The notes beneath the pieces are model-generated. The model made no database searches and had not been told where the DNA came from. It saw only the letters and a list, made by a program, of their open reading frames with translations. Both the position numbers and the translations under genes were made by a program. Source: Sediminibacterium roseum (GTDB taxonomy: Bacteria > Bacteroidota > Bacteroidia > Chitinophagales > Chitinophagaceae). Taken from it: DNA of 64,000 bases. The stretch covers positions 402,646 to 466,645 of the forward strand of contig NZ_JAACJS010000002.1 of assembly GCF_009939005.1 (NCBI RefSeq), written 5' to 3'. Below, in pieces: positions 26,955-36,323 of the stretch (within the stretch, counting starts at the first letter, position 1; each line of letters begins with the position of its first letter).

Positions 26955-28292
26955 TTACCTGAGCACCATCTGCCTGTCGGCATCCAGCCTCAATAAAATA
27001 AATATCAATATGGTAAAGGTAAGCAACGATGATCCGCCATAACTGATCAGCGGCAACGGGATGCCCACGATGGGGAACAACCCGATCGTCATGCTAACGT
27101 TCACGGCAATGTGAAAGAAAAGGATGCTTGCCACGCTGTATGCGTACACACGGCTGAAAGTACTTCGTTGCCGCTCCGCAATTTTTACGATGCGCAGCAG
27201 CAGGAAAAGATAAATACCGAGAAAAACGAAACAACCGATAAAACCAAATGCTTCACCAAGTGAAGTAAAAATAAAATCGGTGCTTTGTGCCGGCACATAC
27301 TTACCGCGTGTTTGTGTGCCTTTCATAAATCCTTTTCCTTCTACTCCGCCTGATCCGATGGCGATCTTACTTTGGCGCACGTTGTAATCATCCGGTTTGC
27401 GAGCCGCTTTTTCCCCTGCTTTTCTTTCTGCTTTTTTGTTTTTACTGCAATCGTACTCTTTACCTACCATGCTGTAGATACGGGTACTCTGGTAGCACTC
27501 AAAAACATTGTTGAAAATATAAGGAACCACAAAACGTTGCGTGCCCACGCAGAGAAACCAGATACCAACGATCAATATCAGCAGGCGCTTGCTTTTCCGC
27601 AACTGGTAGCGCAGTACAAAAAGTATGAATGCTGCGATCAGTGTTAATGAGATGGCAAGTATATTCGGATCAACCACCAGCGTTGCAATTACCAGGATGG
27701 CAAACGATGAACCAACGATCAATATCTGCGAAGGCAGTCCTTCGCGGTACATACAGATCAAAAACGAAGAGTATACCAACGCAAGCCCTAATTCGTGCTG
27801 TGCAATGGAAAGCGCCGCGGGCATAATGGCCAGTGCGCCTGCGATGAGTTGCGATTTAAGTTTGCTGAAATCGGTTTCGGGGCGCGACAGGTATTTTGCC
27901 AATGCGAGGGCCGTAAATATTTTACACAACTCGGCCGGCTGCAGGTTAAATCCGCCGCCGAGCGGTATCCAGCTTTTTGACCCGTTCACATTTTTGCCCA
28001 ATACAAAGGTGGCGAGCATCAGCATGATGCCGAATGCATACAAGAGGTTTGCAAATGCGGTGAAGAGCTTGCTGTCGGTCAATAAAATAAAGGTGGCAAA
28101 TATGGCGCACACACCTGCGAAAATGAGCTGTTTGCTGTACGTTGTTTTTCCCCCGAGGAAGGTGCCCAGCCAGCCGCTGTCTGCGCGGTACTCCACCATA
28201 AAAATGCAGAGGATCCCGATCGATACCAGTATTGCATACAGCCAGACAATGGTCCAGTCTACTCCGTTCGATATATTGTTGCGGTTGCTCAT
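26955..28292 (-). CDS. rodA: Peptidoglycan glycosyltransferase RodA (SEDS family)
   Basis: A 445-residue SEDS protein with about ten membrane helices. Family marks are NGSKSWIPLGGGFNLQPAEL, the conserved STDFIF with its aspartate, and the terminal PLPLISYGGSS. It polymerises lipid II with PBP2 during cell elongation. A charged insertion of about 20 residues (DCSKNKKAERKAGEKAARKP) interrupts the extracellular loop before the conserved QSKIAIGSGG. The start codon overlaps the mrdA stop (ATGA), so translation is coupled. Confidence 0.96.
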   Translation of the reverse strand: MSNRNNISNGVDWTIVWLYAILVSIGILCIFMVEYRADSGWLGTFLGGKTTYSKQLIFAGVCAIFATFILLTDSKLFTAFANLLYAFGIMLMLATFVLGKNVNGSKSWIPLGGGFNLQPAELCKIFTALALAKYLSRPETDFSKLKSQLIAGALAIMPAALSIAQHELGLALVYSSFLICMYREGLPSQILIVGSSFAILVIATLVVDPNILAISLTLIAAFILFVLRYQLRKSKRLLILIVGIWFLCVGTQRFVVPYIFNNVFECYQSTRIYSMVGKEYDCSKNKKAERKAGEKAARKPDDYNVRQSKIAIGSGGVEGKGFMKGTQTRGKYVPAQSTDFIFTSLGEAFGFIGCFVFLGIYLFLLLRIVKIAERQRSTFSRVYAYSVASILFFHIAVNVSMTIGLFPIVGIPLPLISYGGSSLLTFTILIFILLRLDADRQMVLR

Positions 28293-30409
28293 CTGGCTGT
28301 GTTCCTTTTGTATTTTTTCTCATCCGGCAAGATCCATGCGGTAACGCGGTCTGTTTTACGCGCCGGTACTTTTTTCACGGGTGGAGTGGCGGGTTTGGCG
28401 GGCAGGTCGGGATCAACGCTTTCGTCGATCGCAGAATCGGCAGCTTCCTTCTCACTTAATTTCTGCTCCAGCAATTGCCTGTTTTCTTTGATGCGCCTGA
28501 TCGAGTCTTCCCTTGCCTGTTTTGCCAGGATCTTTGCCTGCATTACCGGTGGTATGTAAACGCGGTTGGTGTAATCCAGCTCCATCGCTTTTCTCTCCGC
28601 GCCGCGGATGGAATCTTTCAGGTATTTCTCGATCATCAGGCTCGCGATCGGCGCCGCAACACGCGCACCCTGGTCTGAGTTCTGCACAATCACCGCAATG
28701 GCTATTTTCGGGTTGTCGCGCGGCGCAAATGCGCCGAAGAACGAGTGGTCGGGTTGCTTAACATCCTTCCCGTTTATCCTTGCATAGTTTTCTACCGTAC
28801 CTGTTTTTCCGCAGATCACGATGTCGGATATTTTGGAGCGTACGGCCGTACCGTAATTCACCACGGCCTCCATTCCATCCTGCACGGCAGTGTAGATCGA
28901 ATCGGGTACCCTTCTGTCTGTGTAATGCTTTTCCCTGAACTTATCCAGCATATGAAATTCGTCGCCGCCTTCGATCGAGTCTACCAGGTGCGGTGTATAG
29001 TACCAGCCGCGGTTGGCAATAATGGCCATAACATTGGCGAGCTGTGTAAGCGTGGTCAATACTTTTCCCTGGCCGATGGCATTGGAAATAAGGTTACATG
29101 GATATAACCTTGGCCCAAACTCTTTGCGGTAGTTCTGTGCAACCGGCATCAATCCAGCCTGTTCGGCGGGAAGGTCAACGCCCAATTTCTTTCCCAGGCC
29201 AAAGGAGTTTGCATACACGTTAAAAGCGCTCAAGGCACTGTCTGTTCCAGGGAACTTGCGTTGTTCGAGAAATCTTTTGTATACGGTCGAGAAATAGCTG
29301 TTATCGCTGTGCGCAACGGCGTCTGTAAAACGGAACACGCCTTTGTCGAGGCATTTGGGTTTGCCATTACCGCAGCCGGTGAAATACCCGGGGCACGAAA
29401 CAGTAGTATGTTCGTCGATAACGCCTTCTGTGAGGCCGATGATGCCTACAACGGTTTTGAACGTGGAGCCCGGCGAATAATAAGTGCCGATGCCCCTGTT
29501 GTTAAACGGTTCACGCGGATCGCCAAACATTTCGGCAAAATGTTTGCCCTGCTCACTGCCGGTTAAAAAGTTCGGGTTGTAGGTGGGCGCACTGATCATG
29601 CAAAGGATGCCGCCGGTTTTGGGGTCAATCGCAACAATGCTTCCCACTTTGTTGCTCATGAGTTTTTCACCGAGTTTCTGCAGTTCAACATCCAGGCTCA
29701 GGTGCATGTTTTTCCCTGCAACTGCGGCGGTGTCGTATGCGCCGTTCTCGTAAGAGCCCTGTATGCGGCTTTTGTTGTCGCGGATGTAGTTGGTAACACC
29801 GCGCTGGCCCATCAATACTTTTTCGTAATAGGCTTCGAGGCCGGTTCTTCCTGCGTAATCGCCTATCTGGTAGCCCTCGTCTTTGTGGCGACGGAGATAG
29901 GAGCTGTCTACTTCACGGATGTATCCCAACACATGCCCTGCAACTCCGTAAGGGTAGGTTCTGATGGAACGCAGCGTAAGCGAGAAGCCGGGAAATTTGT
30001 AAATGTTCTCATTCAGCCTTGCAAACATTTCATCGGTAAGAAGGGGTTGAAAGATGCTTGTCTTCACGTAGCCGTTCCTGAAAATAAGGTCGCGGATCTT
30101 TTTTTTGTAATCGGCGGTGTCCATATTCAGGAGCTTGCAAAAGGCCATCGTATCCATTCCCCTAGTTTCGGAAGGAATGACCATCAGGTCGTAGATATTC
30201 GAATTCTCTAGTATGGCCCTGCGTTTGCGGTCGAAGATGATACCGCGGTCGGGGTAAATGACCTTGCGTAAAATGGCATTGTTCTCAGCGGCGAGTTTGT
30301 ATTTCTGCGAGAAGATCTGGAGGTTAACCAATTGCCCGATGATCACTAAAAACACCACGGCGAATATGATCTGCACAATGCGACCCCTGCTCTGATTGAA
30401 TACCGGCAT
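28289..30409 (-). CDS. mrdA: Penicillin-binding protein 2 (elongation transpeptidase)
   Basis: A 706-residue class B PBP: one membrane helix (about 11-30), a PBP dimerisation domain with RGIIFDRKRRAILENS and RTYPYGVAGHVLGYI, and a transpeptidase domain with the active-site SxxK in SPGSTFK, SxN as SDN, and KTGT. It cross-links peptidoglycan on the lateral wall with RodA. The C-terminus runs about 100 residues past the transpeptidase core as a Lys/Glu-rich coiled coil followed by a proline-rich tail. It lies 133 bases after mreD. Confidence 0.96.
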   Translation of the reverse strand: MPVFNQSRGRIVQIIFAVVFLVIIGQLVNLQIFSQKYKLAAENNAILRKVIYPDRGIIFDRKRRAILENSNIYDLMVIPSETRGMDTMAFCKLLNMDTADYKKKIRDLIFRNGYVKTSIFQPLLTDEMFARLNENIYKFPGFSLTLRSIRTYPYGVAGHVLGYIREVDSSYLRRHKDEGYQIGDYAGRTGLEAYYEKVLMGQRGVTNYIRDNKSRIQGSYENGAYDTAAVAGKNMHLSLDVELQKLGEKLMSNKVGSIVAIDPKTGGILCMISAPTYNPNFLTGSEQGKHFAEMFGDPREPFNNRGIGTYYSPGSTFKTVVGIIGLTEGVIDEHTTVSCPGYFTGCGNGKPKCLDKGVFRFTDAVAHSDNSYFSTVYKRFLEQRKFPGTDSALSAFNVYANSFGLGKKLGVDLPAEQAGLMPVAQNYRKEFGPRLYPCNLISNAIGQGKVLTTLTQLANVMAIIANRGWYYTPHLVDSIEGGDEFHMLDKFREKHYTDRRVPDSIYTAVQDGMEAVVNYGTAVRSKISDIVICGKTGTVENYARINGKDVKQPDHSFFGAFAPRDNPKIAIAVIVQNSDQGARVAAPIASLMIEKYLKDSIRGAERKAMELDYTNRVYIPPVMQAKILAKQAREDSIRRIKENRQLLEQKLSEKEAADSAIDESVDPDLPAKPATPPVKKVPARKTDRVTAWILPDEKKYKRNTAR

Positions 30410-30542
30410 ACCTGTTGACTAAAAAAGCGATGAAATAACTGCGTGAAGTAATGGTTACAAAGTTGATGGAAAGAATGGATGGTTGTATCAGTTGCAGAAA
30501 AAATATTTCTTAAAGATCGAAGGGCCGCCGGCTTCAGCGTTT

Positions 30543-31082
30543 TTACCCATGCGCCCTGTACCTTCCCGAACGCGGGAAAAGCAGTTCTACCAGGAAGATC
30601 ATGAGCAGGCTGATGGCCGTGGTGCCGGCCACTTTTCCCAGGAAATAAACAAAATTCCCAAACTGCAGCCATTCTATCAATACAAGGTAAAAATGGTGCG
30701 CGAAGCTGAGGATGCCCACGTAGAGAAAATACGGCGCCCATCCCATGCTTTTGCGGCTGGGTTCCACATAGCTCTGTTCTGCTGTGTCTTTGGGGATGAG
30801 CAGGCTCAAAAGGTAGGGCCTCAGGTAAGCGATCAACACGCAGGGAGCCGCATGCAGGCCGGGTTTTGCGGCGGGGCCGATAAAATAGTCGAGCGTTAAT
30901 CCAAAAAGAAAACTGATGATCAGCAGCGAGAAACGGTTGATGTTGAACGGCAGCCAGAGTATAAAGAGGAAATAGATATACGGAACGATGAAATGGTGCA
31001 GCGGCGGGATCTGCAACAGGATGTACACCTGCACCACGATGAACAGCACAAAACGGATGATATTTTTCAGGAGGGTGCTCAT
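30543..31082 (-). CDS. mreD: Rod-shape-determining protein MreD
   Basis: A 179-residue membrane protein with five to six hydrophobic helices and little soluble sequence. Motifs such as FLFGLTLDYFIGPAAKPGLH and the short polar loop in the middle fit MreD, which is poorly conserved; identity rests on its place between mreC and mrdA. Its ATG overlaps the mreC TGA (ATGA), implying coupled translation. It links MreC and the wall synthases in the elongasome. Confidence 0.92.
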   Translation of the reverse strand: MSTLLKNIIRFVLFIVVQVYILLQIPPLHHFIVPYIYFLFILWLPFNINRFSLLIISFLFGLTLDYFIGPAAKPGLHAAPCVLIAYLRPYLLSLLIPKDTAEQSYVEPSRKSMGWAPYFLYVGILSFAHHFYLVLIEWLQFGNFVYFLGKVAGTTAISLLMIFLVELLFPRSGRYRAHG

Positions 31083-31930
31083 GGTTTGGTACCGCTGTTT
31101 TCTAATTGAACCTGCTCGGTATACCTTGCATTCTCAATAATGTTCACGTACTGTATGTTGAAGAAATTGGTTGCGGTCTTTATTTTCAGCGTGTAGAAAT
31201 TGCTGGACGATTCTGAATTGATCTGATCTACCGTACCGATCATCATTTTAGGCGGGAAGTTGGCCGAGTAGTTGCTGGTGAGCACCGTATCGCCCTTTGC
31301 CACCTTGGAGCCTTTGGTTACATTTCTCAGGATGAGAAACCCCGGCTCCACGCCATCCCATTCAACACTTCCGGCGCTTTCGTCTTTTTTGAGCATGGCG
31401 CTCACTTTACTGTTGCGGTGCAGCAGGCTCATGATCTTGCAGTAGTTGGCGCTGGTTTCAACCACCACGCCCACAACGCTGCCACTGGGGCCCGCAACGG
31501 CCATTCCCTTGGCAACACCCTGGCTGCTGCCACGCTCGGCCATGATGTAGTTGGCCTGCAGGGTGTAGGTGTTAGACACCACCTTTGCCGGCAACCAGGT
31601 AAACTTGCGCACCCGGCCCAATGTATCGCGCACCAGTGTATCTACCACCTGCGTCTTCGAAACATCGGGTGTAATGTAATTGGTGGAAAGCATATTGCGC
31701 AGCCTTGCGTTTTCTTCTGCAAGCTGGCGGTTGGTCTCTTTCAACCTGAAATAATCACTGAAACCGCTGTATTTTTTATTGATCCCCCCCGTAACCTCGT
31801 TTGCGGCCGAGGCAAAAAAGGTTTCGTGCGTTTTACTCGAACTGCTCAGCATAACGATAGAGATCACCTGCAGCAGCAAAAAGCTGAGAAAAGCGAGGTA
31901 GCGGCGTATGAAGAGGAATATGTTTTTCAA
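31079..31930 (-). CDS. mreC: Rod-shape-determining protein MreC
   Basis: A protein with one N-terminal membrane helix, a coiled coil (about 50-85, DYFRLKETNRQLAEENARLR) and the two beta-barrel MreC domain (YTLQANYIMAERGSSQGVAK, VEPGFLILRNVTKGSKVAKG). It is a periplasmic scaffold joining MreB to PBP2 and RodA. No ATG is available near the expected start. I chose TTG at 31930, giving MKNIFLFIRRYLAFL, 283 residues; a GTG at 31996 would add a 22-residue basic, non-helical extension that looks unlike the family. Confidence 0.92.
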   Translation of the reverse strand: MKNIFLFIRRYLAFLSFLLLQVISIVMLSSSSKTHETFFASAANEVTGGINKKYSGFSDYFRLKETNRQLAEENARLRNMLSTNYITPDVSKTQVVDTLVRDTLGRVRKFTWLPAKVVSNTYTLQANYIMAERGSSQGVAKGMAVAGPSGSVVGVVVETSANYCKIMSLLHRNSKVSAMLKKDESAGSVEWDGVEPGFLILRNVTKGSKVAKGDTVLTSNYSANFPPKMMIGTVDQINSESSSNFYTLKIKTATNFFNIQYVNIIENARYTEQVQLENSGTKP

Positions 31931-32014
31931 GGGAACAACTGTGGGCTCCGAGCCATGAGTTTTGCGCTTTGATCGATTAAAGTCGCAGCGTATCACTCAC
32001 AGCTCACGGCTGGT

Positions 32015-33040
32015 TTATCGCATTATAAAAGGAAAACGCTGATAATTTTTCAAAGCCAACCCTGTACCGCGCACAACGCTCTTTAACGGGTCGTCGGCTA
32101 CATGTACAGGAAGTTTGATCTTGGCGCTGAGCCTTTTGTCGAGACCGCGCAACAAGGCCCCACCGCCGGTGAGGTACAGTCCCCTGCGGTAGATATCTGC
32201 CGCAAGTTCAGGTGGTGTGGTTTCAAGCGCCTTGAGAATAGCTTCTTCGATCTTGAAAATGCTCTTGTCGAGCGCCTCGGCGATCTCCTGGTAGCTTACC
32301 ATGATCTGTTTGGGTATACCGGTAACAAGGTCGCGGCCATTTACGGGCAGGTCGTCCGGCGGATTATCCAGGTCTTTCATGGCAGCGCCTACATTGATTT
32401 TGATCTGTTCTGCGGTGCGCTCACCAATGAGCAGGCTATGGTAACGGCGAAGGGCCTCCATGATGTCTGCGGTAAATTCATCTCCCGCAATACGGATACT
32501 CTGGTCGCACACAATACCCGCGAGCGCGATCACCGTAATACCGGTGGTTCCACCGCCGATGTCTATGATCATGTTGCCAACAGGTTCTTCCACATCAATG
32601 CCGATACCCAGTGCGGCGGCCATTGGTTCGTGGATCATATAAACCTCTTTCGCGCCGGCCTGTTCGGCACTGTCGCGTACGGCACGTTTTTCTACTTCTG
32701 TGATCGATGATGGGATACAGATCACCATTCTCCAGCTTGGCGGGAAAAGTGGTTTTTTGGGATAGATCATCTTGATCAGCTCCCGGATCATCAACTCCGC
32801 AGCGTTAAAGTCTGCGATCACACCGTCTTTCAGCGGGCGCACCGTCCGGATGCTCTCGTGCGTCTTCTCGTGCATCATCAACGCTTTCTTTCCCACGGCC
32901 AGCACCTCTTTCATATTGTTGCGGTTCAACGCAATAATCGAGGGTTCATTTACCACTACCTCATCGTTGTGAATGATCAGGGTATTGGCCGTACCCAGGT
33001 CCATGGCAATCTCTTGTGTAAAAAAGTTAAACAATCCCAT
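32015..33040 (-). CDS. mreB: Rod-shape-determining actin MreB
   Basis: A 341-residue bacterial actin, full length. The phosphate-1 loop is AMDLGTANTLI, phosphate-2 is MIIDIGGGTTGITVIALAG, and the adenosine motif is GLYLTGGGALLRGL. The amphipathic membrane anchor is the short N-terminal MGLFNFFTQ. It directs wall synthesis along the cell side. It begins the cluster mreB-mreC-mreD-mrdA-rodA on the minus strand. Confidence 0.98.
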   Translation of the reverse strand: MGLFNFFTQEIAMDLGTANTLIIHNDEVVVNEPSIIALNRNNMKEVLAVGKKALMMHEKTHESIRTVRPLKDGVIADFNAAELMIRELIKMIYPKKPLFPPSWRMVICIPSSITEVEKRAVRDSAEQAGAKEVYMIHEPMAAALGIGIDVEEPVGNMIIDIGGGTTGITVIALAGIVCDQSIRIAGDEFTADIMEALRRYHSLLIGERTAEQIKINVGAAMKDLDNPPDDLPVNGRDLVTGIPKQIMVSYQEIAEALDKSIFKIEEAILKALETTPPELAADIYRRGLYLTGGGALLRGLDKRLSAKIKLPVHVADDPLKSVVRGTGLALKNYQRFPFIMR

Positions 33041-33138
33041 TGTATATAAAAAGTTCGAATGTGTTAAGCAATGACTGCAAAGGTGACTGAAATAGTGGAA
33101 ATAACAAAGCCAAAATACTGAAAATAGTTAGAAGTTAG

Positions 33139-33197
33139 GAGCCAGGAATTTGGCGCGGGAATTTCTGAGGTGAAAGAGCCTGTTGATTCCTGGCTCC
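33139..33197. repeat. 12-bp inverted repeat between purD and mreB
   Basis: GGAGCCAGGAAT at 33139-33150 pairs perfectly with ATTCCTGGCTCC at 33186-33197, with 35 bases between. It lies just past the purD stop (minus strand) and upstream of mreB. It could terminate purD or be a dispersed intergenic repeat; there is no T run right after either arm. Confidence 0.5.
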
Positions 33198-33209
33198 CAA
33201 CCCCGGTTT

Positions 33210-34490
33210 TTAACTGAATTCGTAGCCGATGTCTTTCCTGTAATTCATTCCTTCGAATGAGATTTTTTCCAATACTTTTTTTGATTTTGCAACAGCTTCT
33301 GAAATATTATTTCCGTACGATGTTACTGCAATAACTCTGCCACCATTTGTTACAACTGTTTCCCCATTTTGTTTGGTGCCCGCGTGAAAAATTACCGAGT
33401 CTTCTGCCTGCGCATTTTCGAGACCGCTGATTGCAAGTCCTTTTTTGTATTCGCCCGGGTAACCGCCACTCACCGCCATTACTGTTGCACAGCTCTGCGG
33501 ATAGAATTCTATGTTGGCGTCGGCAAGTGTACCATTGTCCATTGCCGCGAAAAGCCCCACGATATCTGTCTGCAGAAGTGGCATCACCACTTCCGTTTCC
33601 GGGTCGCCCATACGGCAATTGTATTCTATTACAAAAGGTTCGCCGTTCACATTCATCAACCCGAAAAAAACAAAACCATGGTAGTTTAATTTTTCTTTTG
33701 CCAGGCCGTTGATGGTTGGTTTGATGATCCGCTCTTCTACCTTCTGCATGAACGCCTGGTCCATAAAAGGAACGGGGCTCACGCAACCCATGCCACCGGT
33801 ATTTAACCCGGTATCTCCTTCGCCAATACGCTTGTAATCTTTTGCATGGCCGATCACCTGGTACACTTCTCCATCGGTCAACACAAACACACTTACCTCG
33901 ATGCCCTGCAGAAATTCTTCGATCACCACTTTGCTGCTGGCATCGCCAAATTGTTTGTTGATGATCATTTCTTCGAACACCTGCAGCGCCTCTTCGTGCG
34001 AGGCGGCGATCACCACGCCTTTGCCCGCTGCAAGGCCGTCTGCCTTCAACACCACAGGTAACCTGTGTTGTGAAATATACCGGTTGCCATCTTCAAAATT
34101 TTCGCTGGTAAACTCTGCATAACCGGCGGTGGGTATATTGTGACGCTGCATGAATTTTTTACTGAACGCCTTGCTGCCTTCGAGCTGTGCAGCTTCGGCA
34201 GAAGGCGCCACCACGGTAATGTGCCGCAGCTGTTCATCCTGCTGAAAAAAATCGTACACGCCTTTTACAAGCGGTTCTTCGGGGCCCACAACGAGCATGT
34301 TTATTTTTTCTTCGAGACAAAGGCCTTTGATCGCCGCAAAATCGGTTACCTGGATGTTTACATTGCTGCCAAACTGCGCTGTTCCTGCATTTCCGGGTGC
34401 GATGAACAGTTTATCGCAATGGTGGCTTTTCGCCATTTTCCAGGCCAATGCATGTTCGCGGCCGCCTGAGCCGAGGAGGAGGATATTCAT
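33210..34490 (-). CDS. purD: Phosphoribosylamine-glycine ligase (GAR synthetase)
   Basis: A 426-residue PurD: N-domain opening MNILLLGSGGREHALAWKMA, the PEEPL segment, ATP-grasp domain with VLKADGLAAGKGVVIA and YNCRMGDPETEVVMPLL, and the C-domain ending RKDIGYEF. It makes glycinamide ribonucleotide in purine synthesis. On the minus strand TATTTTCG lies four bases before the ATG (plus strand 34495-34502), one base off the -7 consensus, so this may be a leaderless gene. No other pur gene is adjacent. Confidence 0.97.
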   Translation of the reverse strand: MNILLLGSGGREHALAWKMAKSHHCDKLFIAPGNAGTAQFGSNVNIQVTDFAAIKGLCLEEKINMLVVGPEEPLVKGVYDFFQQDEQLRHITVVAPSAEAAQLEGSKAFSKKFMQRHNIPTAGYAEFTSENFEDGNRYISQHRLPVVLKADGLAAGKGVVIAASHEEALQVFEEMIINKQFGDASSKVVIEEFLQGIEVSVFVLTDGEVYQVIGHAKDYKRIGEGDTGLNTGGMGCVSPVPFMDQAFMQKVEERIIKPTINGLAKEKLNYHGFVFFGLMNVNGEPFVIEYNCRMGDPETEVVMPLLQTDIVGLFAAMDNGTLADANIEFYPQSCATVMAVSGGYPGEYKKGLAISGLENAQAEDSVIFHAGTKQNGETVVTNGGRVIAVTSYGNNISEAVAKSKKVLEKISFEGMNYRKDIGYEFS

Positions 34491-34574
34491 GGCGCGAAAA
34501 TAAGCTGTTAGCGGTTATGCAAGCCACAAGCCGGTTCTTATTTCCGGCCTTAAACAAGAAATAATGAAAGACTG

Positions 34575-36032
34575 CTACACGCTTTTCGCCAGTGCCTCTT
34601 CTTCGTCAACGCCCACGTAACTTTTTTCAGGCAGTCTTTTTGAAATGATGAGGAACAGCACGAAGGTTACCGCAAGGATCACCAGGAACATCCAATAATA
34701 TTTGGCGCCGGTGAACTGGCTGAAAAAGCCTTTGTTTACGATGTTTCCGTTGATCAGTCCCACCACAAGGTTGCCCGCAGAAATACCCAGCAGGTACATT
34801 GCGCTCATGGTGCTTTTCATTGATTTTGGCGCGTGGGTATAAGCATACTCAAGGCAGGTTACGGAAACCAGTACTTCTGATGCGGCCAGTAAAACATAAG
34901 CAAGTATCTGCCACCACACGGATGGTTTCTGGCCGATGTCTACTTTCTCCTGCAGCAGCGCGATCACCACAAATGCAAGTCCGATGATCAGCAATCCCGC
35001 GCCGATCTTTCTAAGTGGCGATACGGTAAGACCTCGTTTCTCGAGAAAAGGAAACACCAGGTAGCTGAACACTGGAATCAGCGCCACTACCAGGAAGGGA
35101 TTGATCGCATTTACCTGCTCGGGCAGGATCTGGAAATCGCCCCATAGCGTAAGGTCGAGGCGCGTTGCCTGCAATACCCATTCAGAAAGGTTCTGGTCCC
35201 ACAAAGCCCAGAACACAACCGTAAACGCAAATATGGCGAGGATGCGGTATACGGCCTGGACCGCGTCGATCGATTTGGGTGAATATTTTTCTCCAACGGC
35301 ATCCCATACTTTCTGTCCCGCCTTGCGGCTGAACAGTTTTACCAGCGCATAAAAAGTGATGGTTACAAAATTCTCTTTCTTTACCCCGGCAGGCGGCACT
35401 TTCTTGTATTTTTTCCTACCGATGAAAAAGATGATCGTTGCCAAAGCCATTAATATACCCGGAACGCCAAAGGCAACCTCAGGACCGTAACGGTCCTTTA
35501 AAACGGGAATGAATATCGGCGCAAGCGTTCCGCCGGTATTGATGGCCATGTAAAACCATCCGTATGCTTTGGAAAGAAGGTTTTCATTCGACTTGTTGAA
35601 CTGGTCGCCAAGGTTTGCAGACACATTCGATTTGATACCACCGGCGCAGCAGGCGATCACGATCAAGCCCAGCGCAAACACAGGATAGCTTGGCCCTGCA
35701 ACCGATAAGATAAAATGGCCGATCGTATACACAATAGACACAAACAGGATCACCCTGTATTTTCCAAAAAACCAGTCTGCCATGATCGCACCCACCAGCG
35801 GCATGAAATAGGCGAGGGTAACAAACAGGTGCGACATCTCGTTCGCCTTTGCATCGGCCTCTGTGGTTAACGAGGCGATGTTGTGCGGGTTAAAGAACGC
35901 TACGGCCATGTACGTTACCATGATCGACCGCAACCCGTAAAAACTGAAACGCTCCGCAATCTCATTCGCGATGATGTAAGGGATCGACTTCGGCATGCCG
36001 CTTTTTTTGCGATCGTTCTCTATTTGGGGCAT
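34575..36032 (-). CDS. POT-family proton-coupled di/tripeptide transporter
   Basis: A 485-residue MFS protein of the POT/PTR2 family with about 12-14 helices. Marks are the first-helix EIAERFSFYGLRSIMVTYM (the ExxERFxYY proton motif with Phe in the first aromatic position), GGIKSNVSANLGDQF, and FYMAINTGGTLAPI. It imports small peptides using the proton gradient. A different peptide transporter family (OPT) is encoded divergently, 291 bases away. Confidence 0.93.
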   Translation of the reverse strand: MPQIENDRKKSGMPKSIPYIIANEIAERFSFYGLRSIMVTYMAVAFFNPHNIASLTTEADAKANEMSHLFVTLAYFMPLVGAIMADWFFGKYRVILFVSIVYTIGHFILSVAGPSYPVFALGLIVIACCAGGIKSNVSANLGDQFNKSNENLLSKAYGWFYMAINTGGTLAPIFIPVLKDRYGPEVAFGVPGILMALATIIFFIGRKKYKKVPPAGVKKENFVTITFYALVKLFSRKAGQKVWDAVGEKYSPKSIDAVQAVYRILAIFAFTVVFWALWDQNLSEWVLQATRLDLTLWGDFQILPEQVNAINPFLVVALIPVFSYLVFPFLEKRGLTVSPLRKIGAGLLIIGLAFVVIALLQEKVDIGQKPSVWWQILAYVLLAASEVLVSVTCLEYAYTHAPKSMKSTMSAMYLLGISAGNLVVGLINGNIVNKGFFSQFTGAKYYWMFLVILAVTFVLFLIISKRLPEKSYVGVDEEEALAKSV

Positions 36033-36059
36033 AAGTTGTATTTTGGATTTTTAAAGATA

Positions 36060-36170
36060 AGGGTAGGCCGGGTAAAATAGTTACGCAAGGGTAAAGTGGT
36101 TAAAAATGGTTAAGTTGGTGAAGTAAGTAAAAAGGGTAAGCAGGTGAAATGAGAATAAGGAGGTGGTAAG
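36060..36170. other. Nearly C-free G/A/T-rich stretch between the peptide transporter genes
   Basis: From about 36084 to 36170 the plus strand has very few C and repeats words such as GGGTAA, GGTTAA and AAGTAAG. It looks like a degenerate short-word repeat. It lies in the 291-base gap between divergent POT and OPT genes, so it may overlap both promoters. No gene or clear promoter was seen here. Confidence 0.4.
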
Positions 36171-36323
36171 ATCAAAGCAATCGGTAGTTTAGATTGTAAG
36201 AACGCCGCCGTAGATTCCTTCCCTGCACCTTGTTTTCCCTGCAACCGGCTCATCGCTTTAAATTGTTTAACCTGATCTAACGTGTAACCGGCACCCAAGA
36301 ACGCTAACGATTAAAACGCCCCT

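Noticed and set aside
27420-27500. Charged RodA segment as a frameshift or assembly error
   Set aside because: The reading frame is continuous and conserved sequence resumes directly after it, so it is treated as a real insertion.
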